Shown one piece after another: positions 1-10,251 of a DNA stretch of 64,000 nucleotides. Where the stretch lies: assembly GCA_963693305.1 (NCBI GenBank), contig OY855905.1, positions 15,329,237 through 15,393,236 of the forward strand, given 5' to 3'. This DNA is from Meandrina meandrites. Lineage: Eukaryota > Cnidaria > Anthozoa > Scleractinia > Meandrinidae. Position 1 is the first letter of the stretch. Every line of letters begins with the position of its first letter. The position numbers and the translations under genes were made by a program. Below the pieces are notes generated by a model. That model worked only from the letters and a program-made list of their open reading frames with translations, made no database searches and had not been told where the DNA came from.

Positions 1-188
1 GCATCGAGTGATATTTCATCTTGATTAATTCGGTTTTCAATTTCCGTCGAATTTCCTCCCAATGGAACAATCGTAAGCAGTTATGTGAAAGGACTCTTGA
101 ATGATGTTTGAGGGTGTTTGGGATAAAAACGACGATAACATTTATCTAAACAACCTTGTTTGAATTCAACCTTTATGATTATTTTCAG

Positions 189-242
189 CACCTACCACAC
201 TACCACCTACCACACTACCACCAACCACCACACCACCTCCAG
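189..242 (+). CDS. Pro/Thr-rich linker exon, copy 1
   Basis: A 54-bp phase-1 exon between a TTTTCAG acceptor and a GTAAGT donor. It encodes a Pro/Thr/Leu linker with a 15-bp unit (CTACCACACTACCAC) present twice; copy 2 has it once. It is likely an O-glycosylated spacer before the D8C domain. Confidence 0.75.
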
Positions 243-3200
243 GTAAGTCAAATATTCAGGAAAGTGTATGAAAATAGCACTGATTAGAATCCTCAATCTT
301 TCGTTGAGATGTTCTTCAGTAAGAAAATGCAATTTTTGTCGCTAACTGGCAAGGTTTTACTTAAATAGATGTATGTTACAACTACCAAGTCCTAAATTCA
401 TCTGACCGCGCTCAAGGAAACGTTGACCAGAGTAATGTAAGATGCGATCAACGGGACCTGGCACCTGGATGGTACCGTTTCCAAGGTCATGGCGGGGATC
501 GAATGCCGGACAAGTGTGTTCCCATGAGACGTTGCGGTACTCATGCTCCAGGTTGGATTGAGGGAAATCACCCGACAGTCGCAGAAGGTGCTGTGACTCG
601 TAAAGTCTGTTATCACTGGTCAAACAACTGCTGTAACTGGCACAACAATATCAAAGTGAAGAACTGTGGTGGATATTTCGTCTACGAGTTACAGAAGACG
701 CCTGTATGCTCTCTTCGGTATTGCGGTAACGCAGGCGCTGGTAAGTTGTCATGATGCGTTCGATAACGGTGTCTTTCAAAAACCAAAAATCACGTTACGG
801 TAAAGTTATGATTAAAACGACAGCTTAGGGTAAACATAAGGAGAAGGCCCCTGGCTCACCTTGTTATGCTTTTAAGTAAAAAAAAGCAACAAAAACAAAG
901 AAGAAATCAAGAAATAAACAAATCCTCGGCTTGTGATCGGGTCAGTGTCTTCAAGAGTGCAATTGGTTCGTCGTTGATCGTCTGCAGTAAAATGAAGTTC
1001 ATGATATTAAGGTGATTCCACTGAATTGCATTGCGCATCCTTGCTGCCCACGATTTTCGCGTCGTTATAGCGCGCGCACAAGCGCGCGTGCACACAACAT
1101 TACGGCATTTACTTCAGATTAAACTTAGCAGGGAAATGAATGGTCATTTTCTTCTAAACGAGCACGGTGACCCCCATTTTTAAATGCATTAACTTAAATG
1201 AGATACGGTTGACTACAATATATCGCGATTTAAAGAAAAGTTGATTACTCTACTTCTAGATATTTTTATTTGAATGCTTTAAAAAGCACGTATTTTGGTA
1301 GTGCTGCTTACGTGCGCACGCAGCAAAATCTCTAATTTCTTTTATAATCTTTATTCCAGTTCAATTAAAATACTTTGTTATGCAAGATTAAAGCCTATTT
1401 TGCATAACTGCTTCGATATTTTAATGCAAGATATGATTTTTTCTAGAAATGATAGTTCTCTTTTCGGATTACAAGGATTCCTAATATAAACCTCGTGGGT
1501 CATATATTTACCATAATAGCCATCCAGGTTGCACAAAAACGAGCTCGGTGACCCCCATTTTTTTATTACATTTTTGCAATGCTCATAACATAGCTATGAA
1601 CTGGACCAAGTCTTAGAAAATTTTGATTACTCCTTCTTTTTCAGTGGAATCACCTTAACTTTAGAATTGAAAATGAAAAATGAAAATAATCATAAGCTAT
1701 CAATATCACTTTTTGCGCAATCGCTGCCAGTTTTCATTCGTAGTTTTTGTAGACGATCGTTTATTATCACTGGAGGTTCCTGATATGTGCACCAAATCTT
1801 TATCAGCGAATGCCAATTCAAGTAGAGCTTTGTTAAGAATACCGTATACTTTAAGAGCTGTGGCTGAATGTTCTTTCATTTTGGACTAAACAAGCTACCT
1901 GAAAACGCTTGTTTTAAAACCGTATCATCTTACTTTGACAACAAGGCTAAATTGCTGTATGCCGATTTGTAATTTCTTCTCACAAGAAACAGACCAAAAC
2001 AAACCAACACTGTTACCCCTATTTAATCTTGTCTACCTGCAATTTACCGTGGTGTTAGACGAAATCCTTTCTCAGTTAGTTCTTATGAAAAAGACTTGGT
2101 CACGCATCGAGTGATATTTCATCTTGATTAATTCGGTTTTCAATTTCCGTCGAATTTCCTCCCAATGGAACAATCGTAAGCAGTTATGTGAAAGGACTCT
2201 TGAATGATGTTTGAGGGTGTTTGGGATAAAAACGACGATAACATTTATCTAAACAACCTTGTTTGAATTCAACCTTTATGATTATTTTCAGCACCTACCA
2301 CACTACCACCAACCACCACACCACCTCCAGGTAAGTCAAATATTCAGGAAAGTGTATGAAAATAGCACTGATTAGAATCCTCAATCTTTCGTTGAGATGT
2401 TCTTCAGTAAGAAAATGCAATTTTTGTCGCTAACTGGCAAGGTTTTACTTAAATAGATGTATGTTACAACTACCAAGTCCTAAATTCATCTGACCGCGCT
2501 CAAGGAAACGTTGACCAGAGCAATGTAAGATGCGATCAACGGGACCTGGCACCTGGATGGTACCGTTTCCAAGGTCATGGCGGGGATCGAATGCCGGACA
2601 AGTGTGTTCCCATGAGACGTTGCGGTACTCATGCTCCAGGTTGGATTGAGGGAAATCACCCGACAGTCGCAGAAGGTGCTGTGACTCGTAAAGTCTGTTA
2701 TCACTGGTCAAACAACTGCTGTAACTGGCACAACAATATCAAAGTGAAGAACTGTGGTGGATATTTCGTCTACGAGTTACAGAAGACGCCTGTATGCTCT
2801 CTTCGGTATTGCGGTAACGCAGGCGCTGGTAAGTTGCCATGATGCGTTCGTTAAGTGTAAGCTACAGTTAACTTTGATTATGTAACGAAGTTATAATTGG
2901 TGTTATGTAGAAAAGAATAGACCAATGTTTTATGGCTTTATTTTTACTAAAAACAGATTTTTGAACGAAATCAATCTTTTGTGTAGTCTATTAGGAGTTG
3001 AGCTCATAGTCCTCTTAATCTTTATTTCTGGACTCTCCGAAGTTATCCTAAGAATCAGGAACTTATAGCTAGAGAAAAACAAAAGAAATCAGAACGCAGA
3101 AAGAATCATATGAGAAGGAACACAATAAACAGTAACGCTTTCACCGGGCAGGAATAATATTAATGACATGGATGTCTTTTCATTCAACATTTACTCAGAA

Positions 3201-6200
3201 ACCCTATTCAGAAACAAAAAAGCTACCTCAAATTGGCCGTGAAGAAAGCTTACTTGAATTATTTTGATGGAAAAAACTCACGCTGTGTCCTAGTTTTTTG
3301 TGCTTTCTGTAAAGTCTGTCATTCGGTGAAAACAAAAAATTACGGAACAAATAAATTCGAAATATAATTTCTGAAGCAGAGTTTCAGTAGTCGGCGAAGT
3401 CATTTGTATAAACTTGCAAACCTTCAGTTTGCTTTCTTTTTTGCTGTTCTATTTTCCTTTTTAATTCGCTCGCTCCCTTGCCACCTTGGTTCGCTTGGAA
3501 AGGAATCGCCTGCTACACAGGCTAACTAGACCCTCCAAAAAACAAAGAAGGCAACGAAACTTTTCGGCAATGTCTAAAAGAAAGATAATAGCCGGAATCA
3601 AATTGTGGTAAACAAATTCCGTAATCGCATAATAACTGAATTCAGTTTTGGAAATGTAATTACTCAGCGTCTAGCGGCAGATCAGTTATTTGACTCAGCC
3701 TTTGGCTTCGGGTCGCCCCTGACAACTCACGATACTTTGCTTAACCTCGTTCCATAATTGTTAATTGTTTTCATTTGTAGGTTCAACCACTTTGGCACCA
3801 ACAACAGCAGGTACGTTCAGCTGTCACGTCTATGACTTCTAACAAATGGTTCTCGCGTTCTGTAAAATAGGACTCTTGACTGACATGTGAAGAGTGCTTT
3901 TATAGCCCGGCTTTATCTATTCTAAAGCAACATTTATCTTAACCTTCGGCGAAGGGGGAAGATACGCGTAAAATTTTATATTCTTCGATAAAAAACTACA
4001 TTAATCAACGTCCGTTGATTAGCCTCCGTTAATCAACCAACAAAGCGTTGTGCAAGTTATTCAAATGTCGCTTGTGCGATACAAGCTATGTAGGATACAC
4101 ACGCGGCATTTATATCAAACATCAGAGCTCAGCCTGATCAAGAAGCAACACAATATGGAGCTAAGGAAGCTCGAAGACCATTTTACCATCTTAAAGAAAT
4201 GCAAGAGTAAACGAGACTGCCCGATAAATGAAATGTTATACTAAATACTAAGTCAGACACAATCAGAGCAAAATTGTTTGTTTAATTACGCAGTTTCCTA
4301 ATAGTCACTTTTTCGTGTTATTTAACGTATTTTGTCACCTTGCGCGCATAATTGTAGATCTATATTATATTGCAAGAACCTACACGTTACTTGACAATTA
4401 CATCCCGAAGATTTCGAAACGTCACTTATTATTTTTGCGAATTTATTTTTGTCAGTACTAACTGTTTGTCTAACTCTTTCTTTTCCAGTCACCACACCCA
4501 GTCGCCCAGGTAAGATCAAATTGTGATTAGTTACTGGCCTACCTACCTATTGATAGAATAAAATCAAATAAAATAAAATAAAGTCAAAAATGTTGTATTT
4601 TGACCAGCATTAAATGTTTTTTTTTACTCTGTTTTTTACAGTCTCTACACCCAGTCATCCAGGTAAGATCACAATACGCTAAATAAAATTACTCTTTTAA
4701 ACTTATTCGTTTACTGTTCGGTCTCGTTTCTTTGTTTATTTTCTTACCACACTATTTTTTATTGCTCTTTCCCAGAAGTCAATGTCACATGTGGTAAGGA
4801 CGAGATGTACATCAGCATTCCAAAGTATCTTCTTCACGGCCTGGACAGAGAACATCTTCGCCTTACTGATGTCAACTGCGGAGCCACAGAAACCCCAACT
4901 CACTTCATTCTCCACACAAAACTGACGGAATGCCACACAAAGAGCAGGCACACCAAGGATTTCGTGTGCTACATGAACGCGGTGGAGGAAATTCCCGTGG
5001 AACATCATCAGATAATCACACGAGTGCGTGAAGTAGAAATTCCCTTCAGCTGTTACTATTCCAACATGGGAGTCGTGTCCGCTGTTGGTCTCGAAGTCAA
5101 AAGCAAGAAGATCATTTTCTCCAAGAAAGGATATGGAGAATTTGTACTGGAAATGAAGGTTTTCCCAAATTACCAATTCATTGGCGAATACAAAAAGAAA
5201 GATTTCCCAGTATATGTGCCTCTGAGGAAAATACTGTTCGTGGAAGTCAGCGTGGATACAGAAGATAGCAGGCTGGAGATTTTGGCGGAAGAGTGTTTTG
5301 CTACACCTGACCCTGATCCTAATAAACCTGGATTGAAATACACATTCATCCAAGACGGGTATAAAACATTTGCTTTGTTTGAATCCCAGAATTCCCAATA
5401 TTAGCTATGAAAACAACCGTTATAAATTTATTCTAATGAAACAGTTTGCAATAATAACGCAAGGGCACTTGACAGAGATGTCTCTCTTCACCCACCCCCC
5501 CCCCCCCCCCCCCATCCTTCTCTTGTCACAAATCAATTGGCCATGTTCTAAACGAGCAGGGGACTGGGTACAAACATATTTTTTCTTGGTACGAAGATTC
5601 AATATCGATTAAATTTAAAATGGAGCACGTCATCTGAAAGAGCATCCAAAAATTAATAAAATTTACCAAATTTGATGGTTATTGGTTTAAACCCAAAGGC
5701 ATGGTACACTTTTAAAATAAGAGAGCTTAGTATGGATTGGAGGACACCTGTCCCTCCAATCCATACTAAGTGTACCATGCCTTTGGGTTTAAACCAATAA
5801 CCGTCAAATTTGGTGAATTTACTAATTTTTGGATGCTCTTTCAGATGACGTGCCCCATTTTTCAATTCAATCGATATTGAATGTTTGTACCGAAGAGAAA
5901 ATATGTTCGTACCCAGTCCCCTGCTCGTTTAGAACATGGCTAATAGTAATCAGTGCAGCATAATCAACACCTGCCTTAACATCCTTTACAGATGTGCCAC
6001 TGATGACACCGTGAAGTTCATTCCGACGGCTGACAAAAGAGCTCAGCGGTTTAGTCTGGAAGCATTCAAGTTCCTGGGTGATCATCAGTTTGTGTACATG
6101 CACTGCAAGGTCAAGATATGTAACGCAACGGATCCTAACTCACGCTGCGCGCAGGGCTGTCTGCATGACCGCCGCAGGAGGTCGCTGTATACTCAAGAGT

Positions 6201-6949
6201 CAAATGATGAGGAGTATAATTTGATTCATGGGCCATTCATGCGAAAGGAGGAAGACGACGAGTCACAACTTGAAGAAACAGAAAAAGAATTGCGTGTCGT
6301 AGAGAACAAAGGTAGTTTGAAAAGGGACTATAATTAGCAGAGAAATTAGGGTTGGCTTAAAGCACGTCGTTTACTTTTGTAGCAAAATTTACGGTGCATA
6401 GTCAATACACCTCGTAAGTCATCTCTACTGAGTCGAATCAATTGCGTTTAGCGCATGTCATTCGTGCATTCGCCAATTTGAAATGTGATCTTCTCGACCA
6501 TCCCTACTTGTCAAACTCGCCTAATATCCAGGGTAAAACGCTGAAATTTAAACACGTGCGGTAAAATGATCGAATCACAGCCAGTTCGCCCGGTTGGGAT
6601 CGGAATTGTCCGTCCGTTCCAGCAAACATCTTTGGTAGAAATATAAAAAGGTTATGAACCTAATTAGTTAAACCATGTGTTGAAAGAACCTCACGATAAA
6701 TTTACGCAAGTAAAAGGTGATTTGTCTTGTCACGTGCTCAGTTTATAGTCACATCAAACAGGTTTTCACTTGCCAGTGGCTCTGATGTACATGTCTTCTC
6801 TTTATTTTACAGGTCAAAGTATCTATGTCACTGTTGCCTCGGTCGCGGTTGCAGCTGTCTGCCTTATGGGCATCTCATACTTTATATACGAAAGGAAGAA
6901 GAGAAGTGGCAGACGAGTGTACCGACCGTTAACTGTCTCTGCTGAGTGA
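189..6949 (+). CDS. D8C- and ZP-domain transmembrane glycoprotein (uromodulin/GP2-like), 3' part of gene
   Basis: Ten exons join in frame: 189-242, 369-740, 2292-2330, 2457-2828, 3781-3810, 4489-4509, 4642-4662, 4776-5358, 5992-6311 and 6813-6949. They give 649 codons including the stop; the 5' end is outside the window. Domain order is Pro/Thr linker, D8C, Pro/Thr linker, D8C, three linker micro-exons, ZP-N, ZP-C, RRRR furin-type site, one transmembrane helix and a 20-residue basic tail. This is the layout of uromodulin, GP2 and OIT3-like proteins, which polymerise outside the cell through the ZP module after cleavage between the ZP-C and the membrane anchor. ZP proteins are also known parts of coral skeletal organic matrix, so a matrix or mucus role is plausible but inferred. 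All exons upstream of the ZP domain are symmetric phase 1, so any can be skipped or duplicated without shifting the frame. Family assignment is strong; exact function is unknown. Confidence 0.9.
369..740 (+). CDS. D8C domain exon, copy 1
   Basis: A 372-bp symmetric phase-1 exon encoding 124 residues with ten cysteines. Key pieces are a GWYRF motif, MPDKCVP, CGTHAPGW, a CC pair followed by W, and GGYFVYEL before two final cysteines. This is the D8C pattern of uromodulin, GP2 and OIT3. The acceptor TAAATAG is weak in pyrimidines but follows a CTAAC branch-like site, and gives the correct frame. The donor is GTAAGT. The encoded protein is identical to copy 2. Confidence 0.9.
763..2103. other. 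Intron between duplicated cassettes
   Basis: Holds the TTAA-flanked MITE at 1007-1658. Nothing else recognisable was seen in 763-1006 or 1659-2103. Confidence 0.6.
1007..1658. mobile_element. MITE with 19-bp perfect terminal inverted repeats and TTAA ends
   Basis: TTAAGGTGATTCCACTGAA at 1007-1025 is the exact reverse complement of 1640-1658. If TTAA is the duplicated target, the element itself is 1011-1654, with termini starting GGTGATTCC. A TTAA target is typical of piggyBac-type elements. Two direct copies of GGTGACCCCCATTTTT lie inside, near 1166 and 1547. No transposase is present. Confidence 0.7.
2292..2330 (+). CDS. Pro/Thr-rich linker exon, copy 2
   Basis: 39-bp phase-1 exon, TTTTCAG acceptor and GTAAGT donor. 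It lacks one 15-bp unit compared with copy 1. Confidence 0.75.
2457..2828 (+). CDS. D8C domain exon, copy 2
   Basis: 372-bp symmetric exon encoding the same 124 residues as 369-740, ten cysteines included. It differs by a single silent base. Donor GTAAGT at 2829. Confidence 0.9.
2851..3780. other. Intron, no feature seen
   Basis: AT-rich intron sequence up to the TTTGTAG acceptor at 3780. No coding or repeat structure was recognised. Confidence 0.5.
3781..3810 (+). CDS. 30-bp linker micro-exon
   Basis: Phase-1 exon between TTTGTAG and GTACGT, encoding a Ser/Thr/Ala/Pro stretch. Supported by the frame shared with its neighbours. Confidence 0.6.
3811..4488. other. Intron, no feature seen
   Basis: Contains a short near-palindrome around 4003-4040 (TAATCAACG and CGTTGATTAG repeats). 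The small open frame at 4050-4244 has no recognisable domain. Confidence 0.4.
4489..4509 (+). CDS. 21-bp linker micro-exon A
   Basis: Phase-1 exon with a strong CTTTTCCAG acceptor and a GTAAGATC donor, encoding seven residues (TTPSRPG type). The next micro-exon has the same length and donor and a nearly identical sequence, so the pair looks duplicated. Confidence 0.6.
4642..4662 (+). CDS. 21-bp linker micro-exon B
   Basis: Phase-1 exon with TTTTTTACAG acceptor and GTAAGATC donor, encoding STPSHPG. Sister of 4489-4509. Confidence 0.6.
4776..5358 (+). CDS. ZP-N and first half of ZP-C exon
   Basis: 583-bp exon after CTTTCCCAG. It encodes a ZP module start (VTCGKDEMYISIP), paired cysteines VNC, TEC and FVC, then the ZP-C entry IPFSCYYS and the ECFATPDPDP segment. 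It ends in YTFIQDG with a GTATAA donor in phase 2. The frame reads on past the donor to a stop at 5402-5404, but the cysteine that must follow DG is supplied by the next exon, which fixes the splice site. Confidence 0.93.
5495..5513. repeat. Poly-C tract (19 C)
   Basis: Run of 19 C in the ZP-C intron; length is likely variable or uncertain in assembly. Confidence 0.8.
5540..5940. mobile_element. Foldback MITE in the ZP-C intron
   Basis: Near-perfect inverted repeat about 400 bp long. The ends are CCATGTTCTAAACGAGCAGG and its reverse complement, and the arms stay complementary to a centre near 5745. It fills most of the 633-bp intron and stops about 50 bases before the acceptor at 5991. Confidence 0.85.
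5992..6311 (+). CDS. ZP-C second half and furin-type site exon
   Basis: 320-bp exon after CTTTACAG. It begins with the cysteine completing DGC and continues through QRFS, EAFKFLGDH, FVYMHCKVKIC and SRCAQGC, all standard ZP-C landmarks. RRRR at 6170-6181 is a furin-type consensus cleavage site where ZP proteins are normally released. An acidic, Glu-rich stretch follows. Donor GTAGTT, phase 1. Confidence 0.92.
6312..6812. other. Intron, no feature seen
   Basis: Last intron of the ZP gene; ends in TTTATTTTACAG. Confidence 0.6.
6813..6949 (+). CDS. Transmembrane and cytoplasmic tail exon, stop codon
   Basis: 137-bp terminal exon encoding a hydrophobic helix (from about YVTVASVAVAAVCLMGISYF), then a basic ERKKRSGRR stop-transfer stretch and a short tail ending in TGA at 6947-6949. 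It makes the protein a type I membrane precursor. Confidence 0.9.
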
Positions 6950-7361
6950 CGAGGAGTGCCTTCAAAGACCGTATTGCATGCTTACATTTGCATCACATTA
7001 GAGCTCACTTGCACAACGTAACATTTTGCACTGCATAGAAACGCTCCCGGGGGGATGGGGGATATATACAGGGTATGGTTGAACATGCAACAGCATGTTG
7101 TAATACAGAAGCGATATTGTCAGTTCTTGCCTGGCCCGGCTATTGGTTTACATTTTAAAACAATATTTTGTAGCATCGTGTAGATTTTGTCTGAATCTAA
7201 GTACATCTACGATGACACAACATTTTGATTTGCCAAGACTGAGAAGTAGTAATTTTTAGATTATCGCCTAGTGAGCTTTAGATTATCGAATCCAGAATTA
7301 GTTACGGTAGGATGACCACAGCGTGTCGTATATAGCATGCGAGTATATACTGTGAGAGGTA

Positions 7362-7367
7362 AATAAA
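7362..7367 (+). terminator. Polyadenylation signal AATAAA
   Basis: AATAAA about 410 bases after the ZP stop codon and the best candidate 3' end. The 6950-7361 stretch is taken as the 3' UTR. Confidence 0.6.
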
Positions 7368-7399
7368 AATTTAGACACAACCTTAGATGTCATGACCTT

Positions 7400-7649
7400 G
7401 AGCCAAGCCTACAAAGCAAGCATCTACTAACTTTAAGGGATTTCCTTCAAAATTTCTAACGAGCATCCCCGTTATCATTATTTCAACGCTTAGTTGAAGA
7501 TTGTGCATTGTTTTTCAAAGTTAAATTATATCAGGCGCTTAGTGAGAGTTGTTTTGTCGCTAGGTTCAAAATTACCGATTTGTCGTCGTCGTAAACCAGG
7601 TTCTTACATGAAGGTGCGTTCACAAATCCAATTTACTAAAAATAAAACT
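7400..7649. other. Intergenic, no feature seen
   Basis: No convincing gene or repeat structure. Confidence 0.4.
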
Positions 7650-7735
7650 TCCGAGTCCCCAATAGGAGTCGAACTCATGACCTTCCATACCGGTATTGGA
7701 CGCTCACCACGAATCTCTCATACAACTCATACCTC
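7650..7735 (-). repeat. tRNA-derived SINE head
   Basis: On the minus strand a GTGAGCGTCCAATACC stretch resembles an A box, and GAGTTCGACTCC about 35 bases later resembles a B box. This looks like a tRNA-like SINE promoter rather than a functional tRNA, since no cloverleaf is evident. Confidence 0.5.
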
Positions 7736-7792
7736 AGTCTGATTCGTCCCTAGCCTGTTCCAGGCTCTCGGTCAGTGGAGCGCGTGAAGAAA

Positions 7793-7936
7793 GGAGAACG
7801 ACGCGAGCGATCGAAGCGAGCGGAAGAAAAAGCGAGGGGAAACTGGGGGAGAGGCGGGAAAGAGAGCTCTCTTTCCCTTCTCTCCCCCAGTTCCCCCTCG
7901 CTTTTTCTTCCGCTCGCTTCGCTCGCGCCATTCTCC
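7793..7936. mobile_element. Foldback element, 144 bp
   Basis: Inverted repeat centred near 7866. Arms run from GGAGAACGACGCGAGCG to CGCTCGCGCCATTCTCC and contain GAAAAAGCGAGGGGAA and its complement. The open frames here are shadows of the palindrome. Confidence 0.85.
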
Positions 7937-8698
7937 TTATGTCAAAAAGAAACGCGAGTTCGCGTCTTGCAATTAGGGAGCTCTAATAAGGTCGCGGGTG
8001 ACACCTGCCATGAATTAATTCATTTGGCAAAATTTTGGCTGTCTTACATCTTTTTAAACGCTTATATCTCGGCTGTTTTGGGTGCGATTGAGGTGAAATT
8101 TTCCAGGGACATAAAAGAATGATGGAAGTTTACGAATGTCGTCTTTGATTTGCTAGGGCGCCATTAATACGAAATTGGAAAATCCATGACATTGTGTCCA
8201 AGTTTGCGGATCGACTGGAAGACAGCACTCTGTAATTTTATCAAAAATAGATCAGTTGAAACCCATGACAGAGGTGGATTTTTTAATTTAAACTTTGCCA
8301 GCGAGTAAACTTCGAAGTTCTAAATCAGCGCTGAATTCTTGGACAAAAATTGTCGGAAAAGTCCAAACTTTGAGATTTCAGAAGGTGTTTCGATTAAAAC
8401 ACGAGTGCCATGGGATAATCACAGTCCACGCTTAAATGTCAGAAAAGAACAATTTGTTGATACAAGCCATTAAAAAAATTCGAACGGACATAATCTCTAA
8501 ATCAGAGAAAAAGAATTCGTCCGAGCTCTGCGATGATACAAAATCGACATATTATTTATAAACCATCGAGGGGCAGAATGCTTTCGTTTTTACAAAGAAT
8601 AAAAAATACAACGAAAATGCGCTATAAAATAAATTTATTTCATACACAAGAGAAAATTTTTAACAGCCGATTTTAAAGTAGTAGATTTTTTGTAGTGC
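7937..8698. other. Intergenic, no feature seen
   Basis: AT-rich sequence with only short open frames and no recognised domain. Confidence 0.4.
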
Positions 8699-10251
8699 CT
8701 ATGACTTCAACCTTTTGCTGTTTTGTTGACTTGGTCCACTGGGTTTTCTCTTGGCATTGCTTACTACCACTGTGACAGGCTCTCTAATATTCAGACAATG
8801 CGGATGCCTCGGTGAAGCAATTTCTGGCAGACGGCAGTTGTAGGAGAACCACTTCAGGTTTGGAAACATCTTTTGCTGCCAAAAATCGCTGTCAAAAGCG
8901 ATGCACTCTACGTGAATTCCAGCCGGCGTCCAAACCACGTAATCAAACTCACACTCATATCCCGTGATGAACATTTGCCCTTGCACTTGATAATAGTGGT
9001 CGTGTGTTTTTTGAGGGCCCGTTTGGCTTGAGCTCTAGAGGGAAATTTTTTTATGTTTTTAGCTGCCTCCATCGGGGGTGTATTTAACACCTTTTCTTGT
9101 TTTTTGCTCTATGGTTTTGATTTGTTCTGGAGACAATTTCATGCCCTCTGCGTTTTTTTTCTTTGTAGTTCCTGACTGTCATTATCTGCTTGTTACGCGT
9201 TGACACCATAATCATTTGCTTGGGAAGTGTTACACTGACCTGCCTATGCCGCTTTAACTTTCCAGCGTGCTTCTTTATATTGCGTAGATGCCTGTCTCAC
9301 CCGATCCATTGCCCTTTTCTTGTCAATATGTGGCTCCAATACTGGAACGGCATTCTCCCCGACGAACTGCTTCCGAACTTTTGAATGAAATGCTGCGCCG
9401 TGCTGGAAACAAAGGCCAGCTCCTAAGCATCTGTAAAATGACAAAAAATGTAGCGTTACATTGTCAGGATCTACTAGTTTATGTTTAAACATAAAAAATA
9501 AAAGTAACTTAAGAAGTTCGCTGACAATTTACACATACTCAGGACATAAAATGTATAAGATCACCTGATTTCAAATGATTCCCGTTGAATTCTGTTCACT
9601 TGTTTCCCGCCGTTGAATTTTGCATTGACGGGAGATGTATGTCTCAGCAGAATTACTTGTCTTGTTGCTCACAAGCTGTGCTGCAAGGCTAACAATGCGG
9701 TCTCCTTTTAAGGATTTGGTTCATTAATCCAGACGGGAGCTTGTCGACTCATTAGATAATGTCCACCAGAACGAGAATTTTCTTCATTCTCCTCGCTGAT
9801 GTCTTCATTTACTAAGTGAATAATCTGATTACTGAAATCATGAAACTTCCTGTGGTCTCCAAACATTTTGTCCCTTCCATTCGGGATGAGCATCCACTAA
9901 ATCGTGCAGCGACTTTCTGTAGCATCGAATAGCACGATTAGCACACTCGACCGTGTGTCGGGAGGGAATCGACAACAGCTTTATGTACACTACTATCGCC
10001 AGCTTCAGTGAGCCTAATGCAGCGAAGACCATGCAATGTCTCACTCTGCTTGAAGCCTTCGACGATAATATCCCTTTCCAATGCAGAGCCGCCTCCCTTC
10101 TTTCCTTGCTTCTATCATTTCGGCTGTTAAGGTTTGTTTCCAGACATCGCCGATCCGCTCCTCGATTTTTGTGAAAGTCTTTATCCGGAGATGAAATGTT
10201 GAGGAGGGAAACGATTTCCTTCATGTTACAATGTCCGCCACCAGTGGCCAT
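8699..10251 (-). pseudogene. Degenerate Mutator-like/YqaJ transposase gene
   Basis: Broken coding pieces lie in N-to-C order on the minus strand. 10251-9838 has a TGGGHCNMKEI start and a CYRKSLHDLVDAHPEWKG motif; 9893-9708 and 9492-9244 follow; 9003-8699 has HDHYYQVQGQMFITG, DYVVWTP, SDFW and CRLPEI. I recognise the last block as the YqaJ/lambda-exonuclease-like domain and the earlier blocks as the Mutator-like transposase type, a pairing seen in mobile genes of cnidarians and other invertebrates. A frameshift lies near 9003-9010 and the pieces are in different frames, so the gene is dead. No terminal repeats were identified. Family assignment is by recalled motif pattern only. Confidence 0.6.

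Larger units (their letters stand above)
1..762 (+). repeat. Tandem duplicated cassette, copy 1
   Basis: Bases 1-762 match 2104-2850 almost exactly. By eye I see a 15-bp length difference in the Pro/Thr exon, one synonymous change in the D8C exon (position 433, T against C) and one intronic change near 750. Similarity stops at 763/2851. Since it starts at base 1, the unit probably extends left of the window. Unit spacing is about 2.1 kb. Confidence 0.95.
2104..2850 (+). repeat. Tandem duplicated cassette, copy 2
   Basis: Second copy of the segment at 1-762, containing its own Pro/Thr exon and D8C exon with all splice sites kept. Confidence 0.95.

Noticed and set aside
357..623. Minus-strand open frames, repeated at 2445-2711
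   Set aside because: Antisense to the two D8C exons; they recur only because the cassette is duplicated.
4736..5398. 220-codon open frame on the minus strand
   Set aside because: It is antisense to the ZP exon 4776-5358, whose coding sense is certain from its domain match and splice sites.
5495..5513. Poly-C tracts (also 29066-29084 and 32907-32927) as functional sites
   Set aside because: Homopolymer runs of about 20 are common in such introns and prone to assembly error; only the one at 32907 is near enough to a donor to mention.
7696..8122. Charged open frames on both strands (up to 115 codons)
   Set aside because: They are translations of the Arg/Glu-rich GAGCGA palindrome at 7793-7936.
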